A stretch of 64,000 bases of DNA, taken from Castanea sativa (taxonomy: Eukaryota > Streptophyta > Magnoliopsida > Fagales > Fagaceae). The stretch spans positions 60,408,757 through 60,472,756 of the forward strand of contig NC_134023.1 of NCBI RefSeq assembly GCF_040712315.1, in the 5' to 3' direction. A program made the translations under genes and the position numbers. This document shows, piece by piece, positions 1-11,049 of this stretch (position 1 is its first letter; the number at the start of each line of letters is the position of its first letter). The notes under the pieces are model-generated. The model did no database searches. It saw nothing but the letters and a program-made list of their open reading frames with translations, and was not told where the DNA came from.

Positions 1-581
1 TTATTTTGTTCCAACATTATACAAAATCAAAACCTCATCAAGTCATGATGCCTTCCAATAGGATCACTGGCCCTCTGTACCTGCATTCAAGTAGGACAAT
101 TATCCCTCTAAATCATTGAATTAAGGGAAATCATTTCTATGTATAGGAAGAAGTTTTGGTTTTCAAAATAGTAAAGGGGATTCATAGTAATGCAAGAAGG
201 TTCAATTTTCGAATCCAAAACTCATTAAATGTTTTATGGAAATGGTTATCCTGGTACTTGAGAGATAGTTAAGATTATAAACAACTAAATCATTCCCAAT
301 AAATTAGTTAAACTATTTACCCATTAAAATTCCATACTTTGAGTAATTTAAGCCTATGTCTACATCAAAGTCATCAAACGCATCTCTATAAAAAGTACTG
401 AGTGTAAGTACAATACACACGAATGGTAGAATCACCAAATCAAAAATAGCTTAAATGTCATTTTGATTTATGTATTTTTCAACAAATTTTTTGAGGGGGG
501 ACGGGACAAAAAAGAGCATATTTTGAATCATAGAAAACAAATTAGATGAATCTTAATCATATGAATAGTACCATCATGTAA
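1..581 (-). repeat. 3' flank of RLK1, shared with RLK2 and RLK3
   Basis: Non-coding sequence downstream of RLK1. The same sequence, in the same order and with small indels, follows RLK2 (about 24961-25830) and RLK3 (about 52230-52998), including the motif CCCTCTGTACCTGCATTCAA and a G-rich tract near 493. No ORF or RNA gene is visible. The shared flank shows that the duplicated unit extended beyond the coding region. RLK1 lacks a short piece next to its stop codon that both other copies retain. Confidence 0.8.
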
Positions 582-3500
582 TCAAATTTCACATGGCATC
601 AATATTATCAATTTTGCTAGAATAAAAGAAAGTACCATGACAAGCACATGGCATTGTGTTGGATATATGAACAATTTACCTATAAGTTGAAGTCTTTCTG
701 GACGTCTTCTTGTTCTGAGGAGCTTGTCTCTAATCAAATGCAACTGAGCTACAACATCACTAATGTTCATCCTTTCTCTTGGAGATTCCATTGAACAAGA
801 AACTCCAATTCCAAATATCAAAATCAAGCACTCCAGAATTTTGGGACATCCTATTCGATTTTGAATGTGAGTGTCATTTGTCCTTGTTTCCATATCTTCC
901 CTTTCCAAAAGAATAATAGGATCCACAATGTTAATCACTCGTTCGGGCAAAGCTCCTCTAACGAAATCATGAAGGTTCAAGTCGTCTTTGAAAATGTTAT
1001 CAGTGGGCCTTTTTCCTGTGAACATCTCCAATAATAAAATAACATAACTGTAGACATCACCAAAAGTTGACACCTCATTTCCCATACCATATTCTGCAAT
1101 TGCACATAGCATTTAGAATATGATTGATCTAATTTCATATTAAAAAAAAATAAAAATAATATAATAGCACAACTTTGACAGATATTTCTATCGGCATATA
1201 AAATGAAAAACAATTATGACAAGTAGAAATTTTTTATAGGACATGCTCCATCTTCTAAAAGGCTTCCTTAAGTTATTTTCATGCTTGAAATTATCACACT
1301 AAAAAATATTATGAAAAGAAAAGTATTTAATGTTCAAAAATGGAAAAGATATTCACCTGGAGGAGCGTAACCAACTGTTCCTTTTAATCCGATAGAGCTT
1401 GATTGATTAGTAAAACACTCTTGGGTGGCCTCACGAAGGAACCTTGCTAAGCCAAAATCACCAACATGTCCAACCATTTCATTATCAAGAAGAACATTGC
1501 TAGGCTTGAGGTCACAATGAACAATTGGTGAATGGCAACGATGATGAAGATATTCCAATGCATTTGCAACATCAATAGCAATATTCAGTCTTTGAAGAAA
1601 ATTTAAATTGGTTTGTTCTTCAAGAACCTCATTTATTCTTGAAATCGGATGCAACCACTCATCTAGGTTACCATTAGTCATGAACTCGTATACCAATGCT
1701 TTGAAATCATGGCCTTGATAGTCAACACCTGAACATGTTGTGAGTACCTTTACCAGATTCCGATGTTTGATATTTCGCAAAGCCTCACATTCAGCAATAA
1801 AACTTTTGGAAGCTCCATGGTGCAAAAGGTTGAATACCTTGACAGCAACTTTACGACCATCTTGATAAAAAATTCCTCTATACACAGATCCAAAGCTACC
1901 CGCACCAATTAAATTAGTGGAGGAGAATGCATCTGTAGCTTTTAGGAGACTTTGGTAAGATACATTCAAAAATAAATTTTGTGAATGATTTAAAGTACTT
2001 TTTGTTCTCTTTCTTTTGAAAGAAAAGAGAAGTAGAAATGAAACCACCAAAGTTACTCCAAAAATTCCAGAAAGTATAGAGATTATTAGCTTCAAGGAAT
2101 GCGTCAACTTCCTTTTCTTGGATTTATTGTATTTACATACCGGAAGATGAAACTTAGGCATGCCGCCACAAAGCTTACCGTTCCCCCTAATCACAGTTGC
2201 ACTTGTGTTCTTGAAAACTCCATTTGTTGGTACCTCACCGTCAAAATTGTTATAAGACAAATTCAATAACTGCAAGAAGATAAAGCTCTCCAAAAATTTT
2301 GGAATATTTCCAGAGAAATTGTTTTTAGAAAGATCTAAAACTTGAAGACCCCTTAATGATTCCAAAGATGAAGGAATGACCCCTTGAAAGAAGTTGCTTC
2401 TCATTGCAAGAATTTCAAGTTTTACACAACTACCAATACTCGCAGGAATTTCACCAAACAACATGTTTTCAGTAATATCAAACTCTTGTAGATTTATGAA
2501 ATTTCCTACTTCTATGGGAAGGACACCAGTAAATTTGTTGGCTGACAAGTCTAGAGAAATTAGCAAGAATAAGAGACTAAAGACTTGATATGATATGGTA
2601 CCACTGAGATTGTTATTAGAAAGACTCAAAACAATCATATTTTGACACTTGCCAAGGCTCAAAGGGATGCTTCCTTGAAGATTATTAGCCTCTAAATAAA
2701 AATTTATCAAAAGAGTTAAATTTCCAAGAGAGGAAGGAATATTCCCAAAGAAATTGTTTTCAGATATATCCAAATATTGTAACTTTCGAAGTTTTCCAAT
2801 TTCAGGAGGAATATTACCTGATAATTTAGTGTTCCACATCTCTAGCTCATCCAAATTGATTAGATTTCCTATCCCAAGAGGAATGTTCCCAGATATTTCA
2901 TTATTATCTAAATTCAATATGGTAAGAGTAGTTGAGAAATTGACAATGCACTTGGGCAACACTCCCCCAAAGTTATTTTCTTTTATCTGCACTACCTTTA
3001 GATATGTGGCATTTGTCAAAGAACAGAGAAAACTCAAGTCATTTGCCTCTCCATTTCCAAGCTCGTTTGAGCTCATGACAAAAATTGAAACTCTATTTAA
3101 CTTCTCCAAAGAAGGAACTCCTCCACTTAGTTTATTTTCGGAAAATTCAAGTGTATTTAGATTTGACGCATTGGATATTGAAATAGGGATAGGTCCAGTA
3201 AATTGGTTGGAGAAAATGGCTAAAAATTCAATATTTCTTAGAGTGATACCTATGTCTGACGGAAGATGCCCTTGGATTTGGTTGAGCCCTACATCAAACT
3301 CTTTTAACGAAGACAAATTGAAGATTGAGGGAGGTATTCTTCCAGACAACCTATTTACACCGACAAAAAACTTTATAATTTTCGCCAATTGGCCAAAAGA
3401 ATGAGGGATACTCCCACCCAAGTTATTAGAAGCTACAGAAAACACTTCTAGAGAGGATAAGTTGCCGAAAGAAGGTGGGATACTTCCTGTCAAATTATTA

Positions 3501-4066
3501 TTTTCAAAATTAATGCGTCGGAGTTTTGACAAAGTGCCAAGAGTTGCATGGATTTCCCCATCCAAAAGGTTGCGACCGAAATTAATGAATTTGAGGTTGG
3601 TGCAATGGGATAAATTTCTTGGAATTTTGCCGCTAAGTGTGTTATTGTACATTTGTAGGATTTGCAATCTGCGTAAACGGTCAATTTCTGAAGGAATTTC
3701 ATTATGAAAGCTGTTGTCTGTGAGTGATAGATTCTTCAAAAAACTTAAATTACCAACATGTGGTGATATGGAGCCTACCAGTTTCGAATATTGCAGGTCC
3801 AATACAATGACCCTCTGATGTCGACGACCACAAGTAACCCCTCGCCATTGACAAAAGTGGATGCTCTCATTCCAAGTGCTCAAAACCTGGAGAGGATCAT
3901 CGGTGATCTTGGATTTGAACTCAAGCAACGCCAACCGGTCGGTCTCATTATTCCCGCCAACAACAGCGGTGACTAACAAGCCACACCACCAGAGAAGGAT
4001 AAAAGCATGCATGAAAAAAGAAGAGGACGGTGGAGATGAACTCCACTGGGAAAACCCCATATGCAA
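582..4066 (-). CDS. RLK1: LRR receptor-like kinase, subfamily XII (Xa21/EFR/At3g47570-like)
   Basis: Two exons on the minus strand: 4066-1357 and 1093-582, with a 263-bp GT-AG intron; 3222 nt give 1073 residues. A signal peptide covers about residues 1-37, an LRRNT_2 cap about 41-80 (FCQWRGVTC), roughly twenty LRRs about 85-620, and one transmembrane helix about 655-683. The cytoplasmic Ser/Thr kinase runs from about 715, with glycine loop GAGSFGSV (721-728), Lys743, HCDLKPSN (850-857) and DFG (870-872). Cys before the catalytic Asp makes it non-RD, as in pattern-recognition receptors of this subfamily. The intron splits codon 904 just after GTVGYAPP, the position seen in RLK2. The product is expected at the plasma membrane; its ligand is unknown. 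The C-terminus runs past the end of RLK2 into sequence ending at 582. Residue 921 is Val where the family has Gly (DVYSYG). The start is supported by the matching Met in RLK2 and a TATA box about 85 bp upstream. Confidence 0.9.
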
Positions 4067-4148
4067 TATGGTTGAAGAGGCAGTTGGTACAAGTGTGTAT
4101 TGTGAGTGAAGGCTAATTTGGCTGTGTATAGAATCTCAAGAAGTGGCA

Positions 4149-4157
4149 AATTTATAA
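4149..4157 (-). promoter_or_regulatory. TATA box of RLK1
   Basis: TTATAAATTTG reads on the minus strand about 85 bp before the RLK1 ATG. It is conserved at the same distance upstream of RLK2, in a block of about 200 bp that is nearly identical between the two genes. A GA-rich run lies just 5' of it. A transcription start about 30 bp downstream would leave a 5' UTR of roughly 50-60 nt; this is inferred. Confidence 0.6.
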
Positions 4158-4288
4158 CGAGAGCGAGAGAGAAGAAATTTGGTGCGAGAATTTTGGGGAT
4201 TATAGTCAGTCTGATCATCTTTAATTAATCAGACCGTGTACCCATGATCCATGTGGAATGCTATAGTTTGCCCCCTTTATATTAAGGG

Positions 4289-4600
4289 TTCGTTTGAATA
4301 GACCTTATTTTGGTGAAACTGAAAACTGAAAACACTATAGCAAAATAATTTTTAAATGTGTGAATAGTGTCGTGGGACCCATTTTTAATGAAAAAGTTGA
4401 TGAAAAGTGAAGTTTGTGGGTCTCGTGAATAGTGCACGGGACCCACGGGTGTGATGAAAAGGAGCTGAAAAGTCAAATATATACAGCAATTGTTCATGAA
4501 CAGTGAAATTTGTCCCCCTGACGTGTGCTGCAACAGAAGAAGGAAAAAAGAAAGGAAAAAAAAGAAGAAGCAACAAACGCCGGATCCAAACAGATACTAA
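4289..4600. mobile_element. MITE, family M1 (GTTTGAAT...ATCCAAAC ends)
   Basis: Non-coding element of about 300 bp with short inverted ends and an internal block (GTGTGAATAGTG, GTGCACGGGACCCA) repeated at 50435-50700. It marks the point where the RLK1 and RLK2 promoter regions stop being alike, so it probably inserted upstream of RLK1 after the duplication. No transposase is present. Superfamily is uncertain, possibly hAT-like. Confidence 0.65.
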
Positions 4601-4890
4601 TTGTCCCCTTAACAATTAAAGATTTGGAACAGTGTAGTGTCCGTACTTGGTAAATTAATTTATATTGAAACTTCAATTGACCATACACCTCTATGATCAT
4701 TATGTGTTCTGACTCTGAAGATTATTTATGGATTAATACCATAAATAAACTAATGATAAAAAACTAATAAGTGTTTTCGTTTAATGATAAATAAAAAAGC
4801 TATTATTAAGAGTAGATGTCATAAGTTGAAATTCTCTTAAAAAAAAAAAAAACTAATCGATTGATTAGATAATAAAGATGCCTCATGGAC
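4601..4890. repeat. Upstream repeat shared with 41060-41410
   Basis: About 280 bp match 41060-41410 (motif TTCAATTGACCATACACCTC), and in inverted orientation 31200-31370. The right part resembles the 3' end and A-rich tail of the tRNA-like SINE at 41233. This was probably part of the ancestral RLK upstream region and has since been rearranged. Confidence 0.6.
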
Positions 4891-5235
4891 CTATATGTCA
4901 TGTTACTTTTATTTTTTTATTTTTTTTAATATAAAAAATATCACTTTGTTGTTTTACTGTTATTGCACGCCAAACTTCTAATAAATTAATAATTCTCTAT
5001 GTTCCAAAGGAAAAACAATTCTAAAGCAAACATAAGAACTGAACAGAGCTGTCAACCATGAATCTGATTATTAATCTTAGCCAAAAGAAAAACCTGGTTT
5101 TGTCTTTGCCAAACAGTTTTTACTTTGTTTTGCACCAATAAACTAAACTACTAAGTCTAGAGCTACACCGTTTGTTTATAGTAATATGGTGTTGTTATTA
5201 TCAATGACACAACGAATATGCCAATTTAATATAGT
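4891..5235. other. Intergenic, no gene seen
   Basis: AT-rich sequence with T-runs near 4910-4925. I see no coding potential and no recognisable element. Confidence 0.6.
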
Positions 5236-5396
5236 GTTCGTTTGGGAACAGTTTAATTAGCTGAAACTGAAATTTTTTTTTGCTAAAAACTGTAGATAAA
5301 GGTAAAAGTTAACTGAAATAGTATAGTGGGACTTATGAATAGTAGCAAAGATAAACTAGCAAAAATAATCAATGCCAAACATACACTAGTGACAAT
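5236..5396. mobile_element. Short MITE-like element
   Basis: About 160 bp between inverted ends TTCGTTTGGG and GCCAAACATA. The interior (AGCTGAAACTG, TAGTGGGACTTATGAATAGT) resembles the reverse complement of 15520-15722. It is non-autonomous and its target-site duplication is unclear. Confidence 0.5.
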
Positions 5397-5444
5397 CATG
5401 TGAAGCTACTTCTATGATAGCTCTTTCTTATCATACTAAGACAC

Positions 5445-5545
5445 AAATTGGTTTTTGATGGAGGTAGGAATTAAACCCCAGATTTCTTATTCAACCATCA
5501 GAAATTTTACCAATTGAGTTAATTGGAACTCACAGACTATGATGT
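5445..5545 (-). mobile_element. tRNA-derived SINE fragment, family S1
   Basis: Minus-strand copy of the SINE at 40487-40637. The plus strand reads ATTAAACCCCAGATTTCTTA (decayed B box and following bases) and ACCAATTGAGTTAATTGGAA (A-box side). It is truncated, with no clear poly-A tail or target duplication. Confidence 0.55.
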
Positions 5546-5759
5546 TTGATTTTAATTAGCATGTTACTTTTTTTTTATTTCCCCTTCAAAATTATTGACA
5601 TAAAAATAAATACATTAAAATATACCATTTTTTAAAAATATAGCATAGATACATTTAAAAATAAACCATTTTTTAATCACTAAAATATACATTGTAAGGA
5701 CCAAAAAATCATAAACTAGCCTAGAATGTCACTGCTAGTTCTCTGACTAAAGATCCGAA

Positions 5760-6215
5760 TACAATATATTTGGTAGAGAGGGTCTAACAACAAAAGTCCC
5801 CCTATGTATCTTCCGGTTCCTATTTATATCCTTGACTCTTATCATCTCAACCCTACACCTTGCAATCTAGTAAGCTTATTCCCCCAACACCTGTCCGTCG
5901 GCAATGGAGCCAAGCCTTAACTTTGCGTTTCGTACTGTTCAGGTCATGTCTACATTAATGCAACGGATAAAGTCGGTACTCTCTAATTAATGCGGCCAGA
6001 AAGGTTGGTGCTGGACATTTAATGCAACCTTCTAAGTTATCCTGTAACATTCAGTCGCCATGCGTCCTCCTACGTCATCAACGCTCGTGCCACTTCATCT
6101 TCAGGTATCCTCGGGTAAGTTTCCTTTATTCCTTTATTCTCCCTTGCTTACTATGTCTCGAACTTCCCTTCCTCGGGTCCTCGGGTTCTTGGGTCTTCAG
6201 CACCTCACATACACA
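5760..6215. repeat. GC-richer fragment, probable LTR remnant
   Basis: This block is less AT-rich than its surroundings, with repeated TCCTCGGGT motifs (6107-6190). Short ORFs here show no recognisable domain. The composition resembles plant gypsy-type LTRs, but I cannot find paired ends. The region 5546-5759 holds nothing I recognise. Confidence 0.35.
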
Positions 6216-6234
6216 ATTAATCAAAATATTAGAA

Positions 6235-7520
6235 AAAATAAATGTAATTAGTGCATTTGATAAATTAGGTTTTATTATATTACATGTTACAAATTATTTT
6301 ATTCTAGTTTGATTAGAATTTTTATAGTAGATCGTGGTTATTTCATTTCTACATATATTTAATCTATAAAGATATATTATAAAAATAAAAAAGTGGATAC
6401 TGAAAAAAACAGAGAATAGAACAATTAGTTGAATCTAAAATAGGATCTCTTGAAAAATTTGTTACTAGTGATAAAAAAAAAAAACAAAAAATATTTAGCT
6501 GAATTTTTTTATGGTATAGATTTATTGTCAAAACTACAAGTTGTAAAAGAGCTTTTAGAAATAGACTAATACACTTTGATTAAAAGATGAAGCCATGTAA
6601 AATGAGTAGATTAATTATTTTCTAAATGCATTTATCGCTTATTGAAGTCTATTGATAGCACCTGTTACAATTTCTTATACAAGAAGAAAATTTTTTAAAT
6701 TAAAAATGGTAAAATATTACTTAAGATTAACTATACTAAGAGTCTTGTAAGCCAGTAGCATTGTCTGCTCTTTTTTTATGAAAGCTTTGGTTCGAATCAC
6801 CCTTCCTTGTTGTTGTAATTATCAATTTTTTTAACAATAAAAAAGAAAGAAAGAAAGACTAGTAAATTAACCGTATTATTAATTGAAAAAAAATATATTA
6901 GCAAAACTCGAGTACAAAAAATTAAATACTAATTATGCATTTCAAAAAGCGAGAAGATTTGGTTTTAATTAAACAAAATTTCTAACATGTATATTTATTA
7001 TATTTATTGATTTTTAAATATAAGAAAGATATAAGTAATTTCTTTACTCGTTTGTGCTCAATTAAATGTAATATTGTCATATTAATGAGACAAGGATCTA
7101 TAAAAGTTTTGGAAATGTAAGAATTGAGTTAGGACTTAAAAGAGAAAAAAAATAAAGAGTAAACTCAGTAAATACTTGACAAACCTTCATTGCACAAGTA
7201 TCGAAATTTAAAAGAATAAAAGAAAAGAAAAGGTTTTTTGTAGACTTTTTTTTTCTTCTTATATTTTTTTTTTTGCATTCCCATGAGTATTTCAAAATAG
7301 CCAGGAAACACATGAAGCACAGGTCTTTTTTTTTTTTTTTGGTAAGCAGCACAGGTCTTCGCTATCTAGTCGTTTTTCTCTGCTAAGTACTACACACCGA
7401 CATTTTTGAAATCATAGCGTACGTCGACCAAGACTATCTTCTTCTCAAGAAAAGGAATATCAAAGACTAAAAAATGGCTTGAATCAATCTCAGCATGACA
7501 AGGAAATGCTATATATCACA
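6235..7520 (+). repeat. 1.3-kb block, direct copy 1 of 2
   Basis: Collinear with 13730-15090. Shared landmarks include TATAGATTTATTGTCAAAAC-type sequence near 6515, AAAAGTTTTGGAAATGTAAG near 7104 and CTTCGCTATCTAGTCGTTTT near 7357. Part of it recurs inverted at 29470-29960. A SINE-like stretch with GGTTCGAATCA lies at about 6735-6830. No ORF of note is present; short lysine- and phenylalanine-rich ORFs here come from poly-A and poly-T runs. Confidence 0.75.
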
Positions 7521-8410
7521 TCAATTAGCGACAATCAAACGCGGTGAAGATGGTGATTTTATTATGCTAAGTCAACAAATTAGAAATATTTGTTGTGTTT
7601 GAATTCACATCCTAATTATTGTTATAATTGATGTGATCGTTCATTTTAAGTAGCACATTGCTTTTTATTTCCCCTTCAAAATTATTGACTTGAACATAAA
7701 TATGTAACTATATAGCATAGGCGAAGCTAGGGGGTGCCAAGGGGGCCATGCCCCTATTAGTTTTTTAAATATTCCATTATTTCTCTCTAAAATTTGATAA
7801 TAAATCTAAAAATTATACAAAAATGTATTCATCAGCCCCTCCTGAAATTTTTTTTTTGGCTCTGCCATTTAGCTTATAACTCATGTATAGGCATGCATTA
7901 AAATAAACCTAATTAAATGCATGTTAAAATTCTTGCCTAACTTTAATATTATTTATGATTATTTTAATTTTAATTTTTAATAAGATAGAAAGTATGGTGA
8001 TTTTTGTTATGTAGATATATAATTGGTTTTTGTTTTTATTCTTATTTTATAGTTCATTAATATTAGACTCTTAATATTATGCACTCATTAACTCACTTTG
8101 CCCAAAAATTAAAAGAGAAATGCTAACGAGTGCCCTTTAGGGCATTGGTTTACAATTCATTTTCGGAAAATTTTAACATCACTTTTATAGGAAATGAAAA
8201 AAACTGTCAAAACATTAATTGCTTTTTTTCTTTTTCCCATAAAAACTTTCTTTAACTGGATTGCTAACCAATGTCCTAAAAACATTGTTAGCATGACCGA
8301 AATTAAAAATCCTAAGTAGACACATGACACAATAAAATTAGCTTATAATTGAAATCTAAGTAAGAAAAGGTGAAAACCCAAATATAATTCAAAGAGTGAC
8401 ATAATAAGAA
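7521..8410. other. Intergenic, no gene seen
   Basis: AT-rich sequence with no coding potential I can defend. A short stretch (about 7720-7870) resembles 19100-19230 (phrases such as GGGGCGAAACTAGG and GGCTCTGCC), suggesting a low-copy dispersed repeat. Confidence 0.5.
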
Positions 8411-8427
8411 GATAATATCACAAGCAA

Positions 8428-9397
8428 AGAAAATATTGTGCAGAGAATTGGTGAAGGGGATCCTAACTGTATGTTATGTGGCGAAAATATAGAAAGTTGC
8501 TACCATCTATTTTTTAAGTGCAATGTTGCCAGGGCACTTTGGTTTGCCAGCTGTGGGGGTTTGAGATCTGATTGTATACCGATATCCACTAATGAGGATA
8601 TTGTCAAAGTCATAGTTAATCCTAACAGCTTCTTGGGGTGGTATTAGTAAGGAACATAGAGGATAATGAGCTAGATTCATTAAGAATGATGTTTACTTTA
8701 GAAGCAATTTGGTTCATGAGGAATCAGTTATTGCACAATGGGGGCCACATTGACATTATGGAAAACTCTCAAATTATAAAGAAGAGAACTATGAAATATG
8801 ATAAGACCTTATCTAAGGAAAAGACCTTATCTAAGGACAAGAGCCTTAATGGGTGGGAAGCTCCAAAGGATGGATAGATGGATTAAACTCAATGTGGACA
8901 CTGCTGTGTCTGAAAATGCTACTACTTTGGCGGTGGTGGCTAGAAATAAAGATGGAGTGGTGCTTAAAGCTTGGGCTAAAATGCATGTATGGTGCTCCCC
9001 TCTGTAAGCTGAAGCTGCAGCTGTGCTCTGGGCAATCCAGCTGGCTCTAAAGGAAAACTGGCAGCATATCATCATTGAAGGAGATGCTATAAGTCCTGTT
9101 TTGACCCACTAACCATTTCAGATTTGCAACCTAATTGGTCCATTGCTTCTACTGTTAGTAATATACTTGATCTTTGTAATTGCTTTTTGAATTGTAAATT
9201 TAGTTAGGTTAGAAGATGTTGCAATGCTGCTGCCCATAAGGCTGCAAAGTATGCAATCAGATTTGGTAGAGGTTTTTGTTTCAATAAGTGTAGTCTTCCT
9301 ATAGTAATTGCAGATGCTGGTAAGGTTGGCAGCTATTGTTTTTGCTAGTTGAATGATAATGTTGTTGGTTAGCAACAAAAAAAAGAAAAAAAAAAAA
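8428..9397 (+). mobile_element. 5'-truncated LINE (non-LTR retrotransposon) with 17-bp target duplication
   Basis: The insert is bounded by perfect 17-bp direct repeats GATAATATCACAAGCAA at 8411-8427 and 9398-9414, and ends in an A-rich tail (about 9377-9397). A target duplication plus a 3' poly-A tail is the signature of target-primed reverse transcription. About 970 bp remain, carrying only the zinc-binding and RNase H end of the pol ORF. Confidence 0.92.
8438..9350 (+). pseudogene. LINE pol 3' end: zf-RVT and RNase H (RVT_3) domains, broken
   Basis: The first segment (8438-8647) has the reverse-transcriptase zinc-binding pattern CMLCG...ESCYHLFFKC...ALWF. A frame change near 8640 leads to a linker (about 8650-8790) with EAIWFMRNQLLHNG. 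The RNase H segment starts near 8876 with IKLNVDTA, shows the first catalytic Asp, and continues past an in-frame stop near 9005 as EAAAVLWAIQLAL and IIIEGDA (second acidic motif). A further part near 9210 carries RRCCNAAAHKAAKYA, a typical end of plant LINE RNase H. It is not functional: at least one frameshift and one nonsense codon, with no reverse-transcriptase core. Confidence 0.85.
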
Positions 9398-9683
9398 GAT
9401 AATATCACAAGCAAGCGACAAATTAATATAGAAAACACAAAAAATGTGCACATAGCTTCTAGCACACATCAAGGAAAAGGCAATAGCGTTGAAATGTAGG
9501 GCTATGCATTTTGTCTAATTCTCTTATGACTGGTTCAAGTAATATATAACTCAGTTTAGATTAAATGCACCATGTTCGAAAACACTTGTTCTGATATGCA
9601 AGATTGGACTTCATAGACAGAAAGTAATTGAACACTCTATATGTATATATGATGAGGAATGAAAAAAAAGGATACTCCAGACT

Positions 9684-10265
9684 GTCCATGATCATCCACA
9701 CCAGCCGTTGTCCAGAAGAAAGCACTAAGACAAGGCCGACGCCCATGGTCGTCCATGGACGAAAACGCACCCCATCACTAGTCCTAGGAAAGCGCCCGTC
9801 CCCGTCTTGAAAAGGTTCGCCCATAAGAGGATCTTGTCAAGGGTTCGTCCATAAGAAGACCCCTGAATGAGATCTTTACACTTAGAATTACTGAATACAT
9901 TTCACCACAACCTACGCATAACTTCCAGTGACCGTTGAATTAGAAAATACAACTCCTAAACGGTTGTGGAAGTTATCCCTGAACCCTCGCACCTCCTCAA
10001 ATCTTGGAGAGGTTACAATCCCAATAATTGTTCCTAGAACACTATATAAGCACCCATTCAGACCAGAAAGGGGTAGATTTTTACTTCTCCCAAAAAGTTG
10101 GAACTCCAAAAAATATAAAGAGAAAACTAACTTTGCCATCGGAGGGTTCTTGGCCGGCGACCCCGGTCACCATTGATCGCTTTTTCTTTGTTTTTCAGGC
10201 CATCGAGAGAGCAAGTGGTCCTTTCAAATCCGAAGCATCCAGCCTACTGATTTTCTTTGCATCAT

Positions 10266-10268
<3 letters not shown>
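9684..10268 (+). repeat. Gypsy-type LTR-like sequence
   Basis: A moderately GC block with a TATA-like ACTATATAAG at 10041-10050, then leader-like sequence containing GGCCGGCGACC and a pyrimidine-rich tract ending in CAG near 10198. This architecture matches 3' halves of plant gypsy LTRs. It ends at a long AT microsatellite. No internal domain or second LTR is found next to it. Short ORFs here (for example 9928-10176 and 10028-10345) are not convincing genes. Confidence 0.5.

Positions 10269-10322
<54 letters not shown>
10268..10322. repeat. (AT)n microsatellite
   Basis: About 27 TA/AT units in an uninterrupted run at the end of the LTR-like block. Its length is likely variable between individuals or assemblies. 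Confidence 0.95.
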
Positions 10323-10324
<2 letters not shown>

Positions 10325-10394
10325 CAACTGCAGATAAGAAACTAGACCCATTTCATGATAGTTCATCAGTTAATCATTTTAATTTAACGACATT

Positions 10395-11045
10395 GTGACA
10401 GATTTAACTAAATTAACAATATATTCTCAGACAAAGTTTAGCTACAAAATTGGTTGTAGCTTAAGGCTACAACCTTACTCAATATCATTAATATTACTAC
10501 ATATTTCAAAATTTATCATTAATATTACTACATATTTCAAAATTTTAACTGTTGGATTGCATGTTCTTTATACTTTTAATATACATGTTAAATTTTGTAT
10601 CAATCATATATTATTTACTATATGATATATAAGATTATATTTTATGCATAACTATTGATCTTTAATTTTTTAGAAATTTTGCAAGCATGGAAGATATAAG
10701 GAGAAAATTTAATTCAATGGTGAATTTGTCGAAATTCATCTCCAATAAAAAGATATTGAGTAAGGTTTTAACTTTAAGTTACAATTAATTTTGTAACTAA
10801 ATTTTGTCCTATATTACTTTCATTTTATGGAATTACACAGTCATCAGTTTGAAACAAATGCCAGTGCATTTCCATCAATAAGTAAAAGTCTAATATAAGT
10901 GCTTGGTACGATAGTCACTTCACAAGTATAAGTGCTTATGGGCTGCGAGAGTAAAGGTCGAAGTTCAAGTCTCTAGAAAAGAGCTTCACACATGTTAGGA
11001 TCATATTTTCTATGTAATTGGCTAATTCTTTGACAAAACACATTT
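10395..11045 (+). repeat. Block with inverted copy at 30240-31140; contains SINE family S2
   Basis: The reverse complement of this block lies at about 30240-31140 (for example GGTTGTAGCTTAAGGCTACA here against the matching inverse near 31050). A short direct duplication of about 30 bp occurs at 10486-10540. At about 10905-11000 is a tRNA-like SINE (GCTTGGTACGATAGTCACTT as A-box region, GAAGTTCAAGTCTC as B box), with minus-strand relatives near 23215-23290, 30240-30340 and 30540-30600. Confidence 0.7.
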
Positions 11046-11049
11046 TACT

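Noticed and set aside
2394..3976. Plus-strand ORFs opposite RLK1 exon 1 (and equivalents opposite RLK2 and RLK3)
   Set aside because: They are antisense shadows of LRR coding sequence and recur in paralogues only because the sense strand is conserved.
10028..10345. 105-residue ORF ending in an Ile-Tyr run as a secreted peptide
   Set aside because: The tail is the (AT)n microsatellite and the rest lies in an LTR-like block.
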